DNA from: Polyangiaceae bacterium
Lineage (GTDB): Bacteria; Myxococcota_A; Polyangia; Polyangiales; Polyangiaceae
Assembly: GCA_013361525.1 (NCBI GenBank)
Contig: JABFXY010000200.1
Coordinates: forward strand, 1 to 60,004
Length of the DNA: 60,004 bases
Direction of reading: 5' to 3'
In this document: in pieces, positions 38,619 to 46,159 of the stretch
How positions within the stretch are numbered: the first letter of the stretch is position 1
Layout: every line of letters starts with the position of its first letter
Notes under the pieces: generated by a model
Database searches by the model: none
What the model saw: the letters and a program-made list of their open reading frames with translations, nothing else
Told to the model about the DNA's origin: nothing
Made by a program: the position numbers and the translations under genes

Positions 38619-40013
38619 TCACGGCGGGACGCTGCCTCGCAAATACGAAAACGCGAGGCGGCGCAGCTCGTGATCCAGCTCTTCGGAGCCGATGCGTGCC
38701 GCCAGATCGTCGTGCGCGAGCATTCGATCGATGATCAGCGTCTGCAGATCCGCGGTGTGCCGGGCCTCGGTATACGGGCGATTGGTGAAGCTGACGACGT
38801 GATAGGGGCTCGCCAGCTCGTCCGGGAAGAGCTCGGTCAATCGCGACTCGAGCCTCTTGCGTAGGATGAAATCGGATTCGCGCGCGCTGCGGGCGATCTC
38901 GTCGTAGTGCTCGGCGGCGATATCGATGACCGCGTCGCAGTTCTCCCGTCGGGCGGATTCGTAGTGCGCGAGCGCGGACGCCCAATCGTCGCCGTAGGCC
39001 GTGACGAAATCCGCCAGCGTCGTCGCGTCCTCGAGTCCTGCATTCAATCCCTGGCCGAGGAACGGATACATCGCGTGGGCAGCGTCCCCGATCAGCGCGA
39101 CCCGCCCGTCGAACACCCAAGGAGCGCAACGCAGCGACACGAGCGAGGACGGAGCCTCCGAAAAGAAGTCACTCGCGAGTTGCGGCATCCAATGCGCGAT
39201 GTCCGAAAACGACGACGTAAAAAACTCTCGGACGTCGTCGGGGCTCGCGAGCGATCGAAATGAGACGTCCCCTTCGAATGGCAAAAAGAGCGTGCAAGTG
39301 AGGCCCTGAAGAGGATTCGCGAACGCGACCAGCATGCACTCGCCACGCGGCCAGATGTGCAGCGCGTTCTTGTCGAGCTCGGCGTGCTCGATGATTCCGG
39401 GCGGCGTGGAGAGCTCGCGATAGAAATGGCGGCAATACCAGCGGGTCAGGCTGAAGCCCGGCCTTCCGAGCAAGCTGCGCCGAACACCGGAGCTCGCGCC
39501 GTCGGCGGCGAGGATCACGTTCGCGCGCACGCGCGCCGCGCGACCATCCGCGTGAAAGCTCAACGTGCCGTCCTCGGTTCGAACACCGACGCATCGCCAC
39601 CCGAAATGCAAATGCACATTTTCGTACGTCTCGGCGTGATCGAGCAGCGACTGCGTGAGTGCGGAGCGGGACACCGACGCCAGGGCCTCGCCATTCGCCC
39701 CATACGGCTGAAAACGAAGCTCCCCGAGCTCGCCGTGGATCATCCGGCCCCACAGCGGGATCGTGATCTGCTGGACGCGTTCTTCTGCACCGATTCGTCG
39801 AATCGCGTGCCACCCGCGCGTCGCGAGCGTCAGGCTAATCGAGCGGCCGCCGAGCGCAGGGACGATGCGGGGATCGTCGCGCCCTTCGAAGACGTGAACG
39901 TCGTGCCCGCGCCGCGCCAAAAGCATGGCGGTCGTGAGACCGACCGGCCCGCCTCCCACCACGGCGACGCCGACGTTTTGCTCCGCGGATGAGGGGGCTT
40001 GTTGATTTACCAA
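38619..40013 (-). CDS. FAD-dependent kynurenine 3-monooxygenase-like hydroxylase
   Basis: 464 residues from a TTG (GGAAAG just upstream). FAD binding: GVAVVGGGPVGLTTAMLLAR (GxGxxG) and HVFEGRDDP. The segment LGGRSISLTLATRGWHAIRR is very close to the GRSINLAL..RG signature of kynurenine 3-monooxygenase. Then DG motif ILAADGASSGVRRSLL, the GD motif GRVALIGDAAHAMYPFLGQG, and LNAGLEDATTLADFV. These are group A flavin hydroxylases; KMO makes 3-hydroxykynurenine from kynurenine with NADPH and O2. The C-terminus lacks a clear TM helix. It is divergent from an O-methyltransferase with only a 47-bp gap, implying shared control. A related aromatic hydroxylase is the main alternative. Confidence 0.88.
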   Translation of the reverse strand: MVNQQAPSSAEQNVGVAVVGGGPVGLTTAMLLARRGHDVHVFEGRDDPRIVPALGGRSISLTLATRGWHAIRRIGAEERVQQITIPLWGRMIHGELGELRFQPYGANGEALASVSRSALTQSLLDHAETYENVHLHFGWRCVGVRTEDGTLSFHADGRAARVRANVILAADGASSGVRRSLLGRPGFSLTRWYCRHFYRELSTPPGIIEHAELDKNALHIWPRGECMLVAFANPLQGLTCTLFLPFEGDVSFRSLASPDDVREFFTSSFSDIAHWMPQLASDFFSEAPSSLVSLRCAPWVFDGRVALIGDAAHAMYPFLGQGLNAGLEDATTLADFVTAYGDDWASALAHYESARRENCDAVIDIAAEHYDEIARSARESDFILRKRLESRLTELFPDELASPYHVVSFTNRPYTEARHTADLQTLIIDRMLAHDDLAARIGSEELDHELRRLAFSYLRGSVPP

Positions 40014-40045
40014 GCGCTTTCCAATCTTATTCAGGAAGCGATTCC
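40012..40045. promoter_or_regulatory. two small palindromes in the 47-bp divergent gap
   Basis: AAGCGCTT (40012-40019) is a perfect palindrome touching the hydroxylase start, and GGAA-GCGA-TTCC (40034-40045) has 4-bp arms. Both lie in the only space available for the promoters of the hydroxylase and O-methyltransferase genes. Confidence 0.25.
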
Positions 40046-40060
40046 ACGCAAAAAGGTCGC

Positions 40061-41071
40061 ATGAAGTCAGCCTCCAAACTTCTCGAGCTGTTCACTGCTC
40101 ATTGGACCTCCGCCATCCTCGCGAGCGGGGTCGAATACGAAGTGTTCTCACGAATCGAAGCCGGGGCCGTTACGGTCGACACCCTCGCAGCGGAAACGGG
40201 CCTCGACGGTCGGTCGATGCAGGTGCTGCTCGACGGCCTGGTCGCCATTGAGGCGTTGTCGTGCGCCGGCGGGCGGTATGCGAATACCCCCACGGCTTCC
40301 GCGCACTTGGTGCGCGGAAAGCCCGGATACATGGGCGGCTTCGGGCGGATCGTGCTCGGCGCCGGCGATGGCGGAATGCGTCAATGGTCGCGCCTGCCGG
40401 AGGCCCTCCGCCTCGGCAAACCGATAGCGCCGGAGACCATCCTCGACCCGGAGAGCCCCTTTTGGGACGAGCTCGTGACCGCGCTCATGCCGCTTTCGTG
40501 TGAGGTCGCCGTCATTGCCGCGCAGCGGATCGGCCTCGGCGACGGCAAACCGGCGTCCATCCTCGACGTCGGCGGAGGAGCCGGCGCTTATGCGGTCACC
40601 TGGCTCGATCTGAACCCTGACGCCACCGTCACTCAGATCGATTGGGCGCCGGTGAACGCCCTCGCGATAGAAAACGTGAGAGCGCGGGGTACCAGCGCCC
40701 GGTTCGTCCCCGTCGACGGCGACTTCCAGACCGTCTCGTTCGGCGACGCGGCCCACGACGTCGTCGTGTTCTCCAATATTTTCCATCATGAGAGCCCGGG
40801 CGAGATTCGAGCGCTGCTCGATAGAACGCATCGCGCGCTCAAACCGGGTGGCCGGGTGGTCATCAGCGAATTCATGCTGCACGACGACCGGAATGGGCCG
40901 TCCTTTTCGGCCCGGTTCGGCGCCGGAATGGTCCTTCAGACCCCCCGGGGCTCGAACTACCGATCAGCGGATTACCTCGAGTGGGTGCAGGCGTCCGGCT
41001 TCGTCGGCCCGATCGTCGACCGCACACACCCGCTCTCGACGCTGGTCATCGCACAAAAGCCCGCCCCCTGA
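40061..41071 (+). CDS. SAM-dependent O-methyltransferase (acetylserotonin/hydroxyneurosporene-type)
   Basis: 336 residues from ATG 40061 (AAAAAGG with 5 nt spacing). N-terminal helical dimerisation domain: LLELFTAHWTSAILASGVEY, EVFSRIEAGAVTVDTLAAET, GLDGRSMQVLLDGLVAIEAL. Catalytic Methyltransf_2 domain: ASILDVGGGAGAYAVTWLDL (SAM motif I), VPVDGDFQTVSFGDAAHDVV, VVFSNIFHHESPGEIRALLD (general-base His region), LKPGGRVVISEFMLHDDRNG. This family methylates hydroxyl groups of small aromatic or polyketide substrates. The divergent KMO-like gene suggests a hydroxylated kynurenine or similar aromatic as substrate (inference). Confidence 0.9.
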   Translation: MKSASKLLELFTAHWTSAILASGVEYEVFSRIEAGAVTVDTLAAETGLDGRSMQVLLDGLVAIEALSCAGGRYANTPTASAHLVRGKPGYMGGFGRIVLGAGDGGMRQWSRLPEALRLGKPIAPETILDPESPFWDELVTALMPLSCEVAVIAAQRIGLGDGKPASILDVGGGAGAYAVTWLDLNPDATVTQIDWAPVNALAIENVRARGTSARFVPVDGDFQTVSFGDAAHDVVVFSNIFHHESPGEIRALLDRTHRALKPGGRVVISEFMLHDDRNGPSFSARFGAGMVLQTPRGSNYRSADYLEWVQASGFVGPIVDRTHPLSTLVIAQKPAP

Positions 41072-41074
41072 ATG

Positions 41075-41090
41075 CCCCCCGCGTAGGGGG
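41075..41090. terminator. short GC hairpin between convergent genes
   Basis: A run of five C pairs with GGGGG (41086-41090) around CGCGTA, a few nt after the methyltransferase stop and before the convergent FIST gene. It is weak and has no T-run. Confidence 0.3.
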
Positions 41091-41114
41091 TTCGGGCGCG
41101 GGCTCGGTGGGCTG

Positions 41115-42257
41115 TCAGCCAATCAAGAGGCCAATCAGCGTCGCGTTCATGAAGGCGAGCCAGTTTTCGCCGTAGCTGTTGAAGCCAGCGACGGGGAACG
41201 CCCCGATCGACTCGCGGAACGGACCCTCCAGGCCGAGGCCGTGGATGGTCATCAATCGGTGGACGCAATTGAAGAGTAGGCCGCAGGACGGGGTTTTGCC
41301 CAGCTCGCGGACCGACTTCAAAAGGGCGTCGTTCGTATCGTGGATGAGGTCGGTGCTACGCAGAAGCTGGAGGTCGGCGCCCTCGCGCACGCGGCAACCG
41401 AACATGAGCTCCTGATTGGGCATCACCGCGACGGCGCTGCGCACCCAGGGCTCACCATTGATCATGATCCCGAGCGGGTTCGCCGCGAAGACCATGTTGT
41501 TCAGCTCTTCGGGCTTCACGCCGACCTTTTCGGCGTAGCCGACGGCGGCGGGCTTTCCGTCGATCTCGTGGACGATACGCCCCGTCACCCGGCCGATGCG
41601 CATGCGCTTGTCGGTGGGGGCGTAGCTCGACGTCTTGAGGATCACGTACGGGACGGCGAGCTCCATCAACAAGAAGACGGAGCCATTGGAGGCCTCGCGC
41701 CCATCGTGGAAGACCTTCGTCTCTTTGATGGTGATCGGTTTGCCGCCGAAGTTGTCGCCGGCGGACCCGCCGACGAACGACAGGAGCGGTGCGACGTGCC
41801 CGAGGACGGTGTTGACCTCTTCCTCGTTGTTGTTGAGGCCGTCGTTCATCACGACGCCGACCCAGTGATCCGGATCGAGCTCGCGCAGGTCGACTTGGAG
41901 CTTCGTCGCAATGGCGTTCGCGGCTTCGTGGACGGCCGTCTCGACGACGACGCCGGCGCCGTAGGTCGCCATGGTGGCGGCGCAGCGCTTCACCTTCGCG
42001 CCGGAAAGCGCGAACACCGAAACGCCGCCCTGCGTGTACGCGAGGTGCGTGAACTCGCCGGCCGTGGTGCAGCCGATGATCTCCGCCTTCGGCGCCCAGC
42101 TCTTCAGCGCTCGCTCGATCGCGATGCCATCGTGATCGGAGGAGCAGAAGAAGACGATCGCGACCGCATCGATGTCGGACAGCTGCGGCCTCAGCTCGGC
42201 CAGCGCGTCGGCGGTGGCCACTTGCCCGCTGTGTGCGCATACGACGTCACGCGCCAC
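41115..42257 (-). CDS. FIST-domain sensory protein
   Basis: About 380 residues. The start is taken at GTG 42257 because GGAGG sits 6 nt upstream; ATG 42272 is the alternative. FIST N domain: QLSDIDAVAIVFFCSSDHDG, IIGCTTAGEFTHLAYTQGGV, SVFALSGAKVKRCAATMATY, LLSFVGGSAGDNFGGKPITI. FIST C domain: TGRIVHEIDGKPAAVGYAEK, NMVFAANPLGIMINGEPWVR, FNCVHRLMTIHGLGLEGPFR, and AFPVAGFNSYGENWLAFMNA. FIST proteins are predicted ligand (amino-acid) sensors, often linked to histidine kinases or chemotaxis. No output domain is fused here. It overlaps the 78-residue upstream gene, so the pair is probably made together. Confidence 0.92.
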   Translation of the reverse strand: MARDVVCAHSGQVATADALAELRPQLSDIDAVAIVFFCSSDHDGIAIERALKSWAPKAEIIGCTTAGEFTHLAYTQGGVSVFALSGAKVKRCAATMATYGAGVVVETAVHEAANAIATKLQVDLRELDPDHWVGVVMNDGLNNNEEEVNTVLGHVAPLLSFVGGSAGDNFGGKPITIKETKVFHDGREASNGSVFLLMELAVPYVILKTSSYAPTDKRMRIGRVTGRIVHEIDGKPAAVGYAEKVGVKPEELNNMVFAANPLGIMINGEPWVRSAVAVMPNQELMFGCRVREGADLQLLRSTDLIHDTNDALLKSVRELGKTPSCGLLFNCVHRLMTIHGLGLEGPFRESIGAFPVAGFNSYGENWLAFMNATLIGLLIG

Positions 42258-42483
42258 GGCCACCCTCCCCATGCTTCAGGAACCCCATCTTCCGAAGGGT
42301 TTCGACCGTCACAGCCACCTTCTGCGGGTCTCGGTCCTCGAGTCCGATGGTGTTCAGATCGACATCGATGCTCAAAATGAGCCGCGTATTGATGAAATTC
42401 AGCCGGGCCTCGTTCCCCCCGAGCTCACTCAGCAGCAAGCTGCGTATGGTGGATAGCCGGTGCACTTCACGTGACGGTTGCAC
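42247..42483 (-). CDS. small protein coupled to FIST gene
   Basis: 78 residues from GTG 42483: MQPSREVHRLSTIRSLLLSE, LGGNEARLNFINTRLILSID, VDLNTIGLEDRDPQKVAVTV, ETLRKMGFLKHGEGGRGA. Coding character is good, with a helix, a short beta segment and a second helix. The 3' end overlaps the FIST gene by about 11-26 nt in another frame, and the ribosome binding site of the FIST gene lies inside this gene. It is probably a regulatory or output partner of the FIST sensor. I know no family for it. Confidence 0.7.
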   Translation of the reverse strand: MQPSREVHRLSTIRSLLLSELGGNEARLNFINTRLILSIDVDLNTIGLEDRDPQKVAVTVETLRKMGFLKHGEGGRGA

Positions 42484-42576
42484 CGCGATTTCCAGGCGTC
42501 AAGCGTGCCCGAGGCGTGTAGACCTCGCCTGTTTTGGTGGTGTCGTCTTCTTTCAAAGTCCGCGAAACTGTCGTTC

Positions 42577-43317
42577 GTGGCCGAGGCGAGCCGTGCCCGA
42601 CAGGAGAGCGTCCTGGTCGTCGAAGACGACCCGACCTTGCGCCTCGGACTGACGAAAACGCTTCGTTCCGCAGGCTATCAGGTCGAAACGGCGAAGACGG
42701 GCCGCGAGGGCCTCGACCGCGCGCGTAACGAAGCGTTCGACCTCGTCTTGCTCGACGTGATGCTCCCCGAGATGAACGGGTTCGAGGTGTGCGAGTCGCT
42801 CCGCGACGCAGACGACGACTTACCGATCTTGATGCTCACTGCCAAAGGAGAGGAGGAGGACAAGGTCCGCGGTCTCAAGCTCGGCGCCGACGATTACGTC
42901 ACGAAGCCGTTCGGTGTGAGCGAGCTCCTCGCGCGCGTCGATGCGGCCCTGCGGCGGCGGCGAAAGCGCGAGAGCGCGACGAAGGTCGTCGAGGTCGGCG
43001 GCGCGACGATCGATTTCGATTCGTTTCGCGTCGTGAGAGACGGCGCGTCGATCGAAATGACCGCGCTCGAGATGAAGCTGTTGCGCTTCTTCCTCGACAA
43101 CGAGGCTCGCCTCCTCACGCGGCAGCGCATCATCGATGCGGTGTGGGGCACCGATTACTTCGGCACGGACCGCACCGTGGACAACTTCGTCAATCGCCTG
43201 CGCGCAAAGCTGGAAGAGGATCCGCGGACGCCGCGCCTGTTCGTTACCGTCCGAGGCGGCGGCTATCGTTTTTTGCGGAGCGCCGAGGCAGCAGCGAACC
43301 GCAAACCACCCCCGTGA
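42577..43317 (+). CDS. PhoB/OmpR-type response regulator
   Basis: 246 residues from GTG 42577 (MAEASRARQESVLVVEDDPT); no good Shine-Dalgarno, so the start is approximate. Receiver: VLVVEDDPTLRLGLTKTLRS (acidic pair), LVLLDVMLPEMNGFEVCESL (phospho-Asp), LMLTAKGEEEDKVRGLKLGA, DDYVTKPFGVSELLARVDAA (Lys). Effector winged helix: VRDGASIEMTALEMKLLRFF, QRIIDAVWGTDYFGTDRTVD, NFVNRLRAKLEEDPRTPRLF, VTVRGGGYRFL. It is divergent from the FIST pair and followed by an AgmX-domain lipoprotein gene. No cognate kinase is adjacent; the kinase at 35295 is the nearest intact one. Confidence 0.93.
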   Translation: MAEASRARQESVLVVEDDPTLRLGLTKTLRSAGYQVETAKTGREGLDRARNEAFDLVLLDVMLPEMNGFEVCESLRDADDDLPILMLTAKGEEEDKVRGLKLGADDYVTKPFGVSELLARVDAALRRRRKRESATKVVEVGGATIDFDSFRVVRDGASIEMTALEMKLLRFFLDNEARLLTRQRIIDAVWGTDYFGTDRTVDNFVNRLRAKLEEDPRTPRLFVTVRGGGYRFLRSAEAAANRKPPP

Positions 43318-43331
43318 CACAACGGTGACCT

Positions 43332-43405
43332 GCCGAAGACGGAACCAACAAAGCCGACACCTACGGTTGTCTTCGTCGGGGCCGAAGACGGTCCCAAGGA
43401 GGACC
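43332..43405 (+). promoter_or_regulatory. structured leader with alternative pairing and hairpin over the ribosome binding site
   Basis: GCCGAAGACGG occurs twice (43332-43342 and 43381-43391). Between them GTCTTCG (43369-43375) can pair with CGAAGAC of either copy, so the two stems exclude each other. Just downstream GGTCC (43390-43394) can pair with GGACC (43401-43405), placing part of the AAGGAGG site (43396-43402) in a stem-loop. The layout resembles an attenuator or translational switch for the gene at 43408. Confidence 0.4.
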
Positions 43406-43407
43406 CA

Positions 43408-44685
43408 ATGAAAAGCGGCGGGATGGGCTTTCGAGGTGTGCTGATGGGTTGTCTGCTCGCGACCGGTTGCTCGACCGGCGACGTGAGCGGCGTGGACACG
43501 GACGCCCCCGCGGCGCCCGAAGCAGCGGACGTCGCCGCCACACCGGCCGAGGACGGCGCGTCGGACATGCGGGTCCGACTCGAGAAGGCCCGGCGGTCGC
43601 TGGACCGCGGCGACGCAAAAACCGCGGAGACCGAGCTCGAGGCATTGCTCGAGACGGTCGAGGACGCAGACGACAAGAACGACGTGCTGCTCGAGCTCAG
43701 CCGCGCGTACGAGCTCGGCGGCGACCAAGAAGCGGCCATCGACGCCGTCGAGTCGATCCTCGTGACGAGCGCGGCGCGCGACAGCCATGAAGTGCGCGAG
43801 CCCGCGGAGCGCCGCCTTCGTTATCTGCTCACCGGCCACGAGGAGGAGACCAGCCCTCGCCTCCCCGCGAACGGCGAGCTGCCGCCCGTCACCGCCGCGT
43901 TGGCCGAGGCTTTCCAACCCGATGCGGACGAGCGCGTGCTGATCGACGTGTTCGTCTTCGGTCGGCCGCGCAACGGTCATGACGGCATCTTCGAAATCTC
44001 GGAAGCGAAGCGGTTTTCGATGGAGCAAGACCTGACCTCGAACATCAAGGTCAGCCAATCGATATCTTCGTCCGGAAGCTGGGTCTCGCTGCCCCACGCA
44101 ATGGGGGAAAAGGACCCGTCGATGCCGCAGGCGGATCGGTCGATGCTCGTCTTCTATTACGACCTCGGCGATAACCGCGTCCCGTCCCGCTACGACGACT
44201 ACTTGCCGATGCCGAGCGAGGAAATCGCCGCGGTGCTCGAACAGGGCGACGGGCTCGTGGCGGCGCGCCAGCGTCCGAACGGAAAGCCGGTGATCGTCAT
44301 TGCCGCGCCTCGCAAAGCGCAGCTCGACCAAGTCGAGGCCGCATTTGCCGACATGCAGACCCTGCCCTATGCGCCGGCCGTCGTCCCCGTCACCCGGGGG
44401 CTGTCCGGCCCCGAGATCCAGGCGGGCATTCGCAGCGTGCGCAAAACCATGCACGGCTGTTACGAAAAGGCCCTCGAGCGCGACAAATCGCTCTCCGGCA
44501 AGCTGAACCTCGACTTTGCCATCTCCGGTGAAGGCGCCATCGAGGGCCTGAAGCTCGGCGAGGGCTCGACGCTGAAAGAGGCCGGCCTCGTCGAGTGTGT
44601 GTTCGGCGAAGTGAGGAAGCTCACGTTCGCGGCGACCGGAGAGCGGCGCACAGTGAGCTACCCCATCCTGATGACGCCCGAATGA
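43408..44685 (+). CDS. lipoprotein with AgmX/PglI-type C-terminal domain
   Basis: 425 residues from ATG 43408 with a strong AAGGAGG. Signal MGFRGVLMGCLLATGC (lipobox LATGC, Cys near 21). TPR-like helices lie at about 55-150 (RVRLEKARRSLDRGDAKTAE, TELEALLETVEDADDKNDVL, LELSRAYELGGDQEAAIDAV). A beta-rich middle follows, and then the C-terminal module LSGPEIQAGIRSVRKTMHGC, YEKALERDKSLSGKLNLDFA, ISGEGAIEGLKLGEGSTLKE, VECVFGEVRKLTFAA. That module, with its conserved Cys pair, is the AgmX/PglI C-terminal, TonB-like domain of myxobacterial envelope proteins. It probably acts in the periplasm in a multiprotein assembly. Confidence 0.87.
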   Translation: MKSGGMGFRGVLMGCLLATGCSTGDVSGVDTDAPAAPEAADVAATPAEDGASDMRVRLEKARRSLDRGDAKTAETELEALLETVEDADDKNDVLLELSRAYELGGDQEAAIDAVESILVTSAARDSHEVREPAERRLRYLLTGHEEETSPRLPANGELPPVTAALAEAFQPDADERVLIDVFVFGRPRNGHDGIFEISEAKRFSMEQDLTSNIKVSQSISSSGSWVSLPHAMGEKDPSMPQADRSMLVFYYDLGDNRVPSRYDDYLPMPSEEIAAVLEQGDGLVAARQRPNGKPVIVIAAPRKAQLDQVEAAFADMQTLPYAPAVVPVTRGLSGPEIQAGIRSVRKTMHGCYEKALERDKSLSGKLNLDFAISGEGAIEGLKLGEGSTLKEAGLVECVFGEVRKLTFAATGERRTVSYPILMTPE

Positions 44686-44731
44686 GTTCGGTTGTCTAGA
44701 TCGGCGAGTCTTGGTACGAGCGTGAGACGCT

Positions 44732-46147
44732 GTGGTCCGCTCGAATCAGATCCTCGCCGTCTCGGGAGATCCCAGCAAGCTAGAGCGGGCGCGCGATCGG
44801 CTCGAGCAGCGCGGCTACTCCCTGGAGATCGTCGACAGCGCGAACCAATGCATTCGGCGATTCCAGGCCGAGGGCGCGGATCTCGTCATTGGTCTTTTAC
44901 CGCTGAGAGACGGCGGCGGCGCGGACCTCCTCCGAGGTTTGCGGGAGGTCGATCCGCGCGTCCACGTCGTCGTCATCGGGCACGATCATCAAATCCGCAC
45001 GGCGGCCGAGGCGTTCCAGCTCGATGCATTCGAATACGTCGAAGACGCCGATCGCGACATGTTCGATCTGCTCGCGGCCGTCGGCAGCGCGCTCGGATCG
45101 CGGCGCGGCGACGTCCAGCTCCGATACCTGAAGCAGCGCGAGGCCACCGGGTCGTCGTGGGCCTCGCTCGTCGGTACCTCGAAGGAGATGCGCGACGTCG
45201 TCGACCTGCTGCGGCGCGTCTCCGAGCGAACGACGCGTGGCTCGCCGCCGACGATCCTGATCCGCGGCGAGACGGGCACCGGCAAAGGCCTCGTGGCCAA
45301 ATGCCTGCACTACAACGGGCCCCGTCGAAACCACACCTTCGTCGAGCTCAACTGCGCGGCGATTCCCGTCACGTTGCTCGAGTCCGAGCTGTTCGGCGTC
45401 GAGCGCGGAGCGTTCACCGACGCGCGAAGCTCCCGCGCCGGTCTGTTCGAGACGGCCCACCTCGGCACCCTGTTCTTGGACGAGATCGGCAACATGCCGT
45501 GGGACCTCCAAGCGAAGCTCCTCACCGCGATCGAGGAGAAGCGGATCCGCCGCCTCGGCGGACGGCAAGCGATGCAGGTCGACGCGCAGATCGTCACCGC
45601 GACGCATCTCGATCTCACCGAGAGGGTGAAGTCGAATGCGTTCCGCGCCGACCTCTATCACCGGCTCAACGTCGTATCGGTGACGCTCCCCCCGCTGCGC
45701 CGCCGCGGCCAAGACAAGCTGCTTCTGGCGCGCACGTTCATCGAGTCGATGTGTCGCGAATATGGGTTACCGCTCCGGCAGCTCACCCCGGAGGCGGAGG
45801 AGTACATCGTCGAATATGCCTGGCCCGGCAACGTGCGCGAGCTACGCAATCAGATCGAGCGCATCGTCCTGTTGGGCAACGACGATTACATCGATCGCGA
45901 CCATTTCGATCGATCCAGTATGCCCCCGCCGAGCGTCCCGCCTGCGTCCCACCGGCCGCGAACGTCGTCGTCGCCGGGCTTCTCACTCACCATTCCGGAA
46001 GAAGGAATCGGCCTCGAAGAAGTGGAGCGCGAGCTCATCAAGCGCGCGCTCCAACGTTTCGAGGGGAATGTGTCGAAGGCCGCGCGCTACTTGAAGGTCT
46101 CCCGGCAGACGTTGATGTACCGGATCAAGAAGCACGACCTCGGCTGA
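44732..46147 (+). CDS. AAA+ enhancer-binding regulator with degenerate receiver and GAFTDA loop
   Basis: 471 residues from GTG 44732. The N-terminal receiver-like domain (ILAVSGDPSKLERARDRLEQ, ADLVIGLLPLRDGGGADLLR) has Gly where the phospho-Asp should be and no conserved Lys. AAA+: ILIRGETGTGKGLVAKCLHY (Walker A near 178), LLESELFGVERGAFTDARSS (GAFTDA near 226 instead of GAFTGA), GTLFLDEIGNMPWDLQAKLL (Walker B), YAWPGNVRELRNQIERIVLL. Fis-type HTH: NVSKAARYLKVSRQTLMYRI. The second Gly of the GAFTGA sigma-54 contact loop is replaced by Asp, so normal sigma-54 activation is doubtful. Phosphorylation control also looks lost. It could be a DNA-binding AAA+ regulator working in another way. Confidence 0.9.
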   Translation: MVRSNQILAVSGDPSKLERARDRLEQRGYSLEIVDSANQCIRRFQAEGADLVIGLLPLRDGGGADLLRGLREVDPRVHVVVIGHDHQIRTAAEAFQLDAFEYVEDADRDMFDLLAAVGSALGSRRGDVQLRYLKQREATGSSWASLVGTSKEMRDVVDLLRRVSERTTRGSPPTILIRGETGTGKGLVAKCLHYNGPRRNHTFVELNCAAIPVTLLESELFGVERGAFTDARSSRAGLFETAHLGTLFLDEIGNMPWDLQAKLLTAIEEKRIRRLGGRQAMQVDAQIVTATHLDLTERVKSNAFRADLYHRLNVVSVTLPPLRRRGQDKLLLARTFIESMCREYGLPLRQLTPEAEEYIVEYAWPGNVRELRNQIERIVLLGNDDYIDRDHFDRSSMPPPSVPPASHRPRTSSSPGFSLTIPEEGIGLEEVERELIKRALQRFEGNVSKAARYLKVSRQTLMYRIKKHDLG

Positions 46148-46159
46148 ATCCGCGAACGG

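Noticed and set aside
41075..41090. riboswitch or complex RNA between convergent genes
   Set aside because: Only a 5-bp stem in a C/G-rich spot. At most it is a weak terminator.
42820..44454. 544-residue minus-strand frame
   Set aside because: It spans parts of two well-supported plus-strand genes and their leader, and has no recognisable domain.
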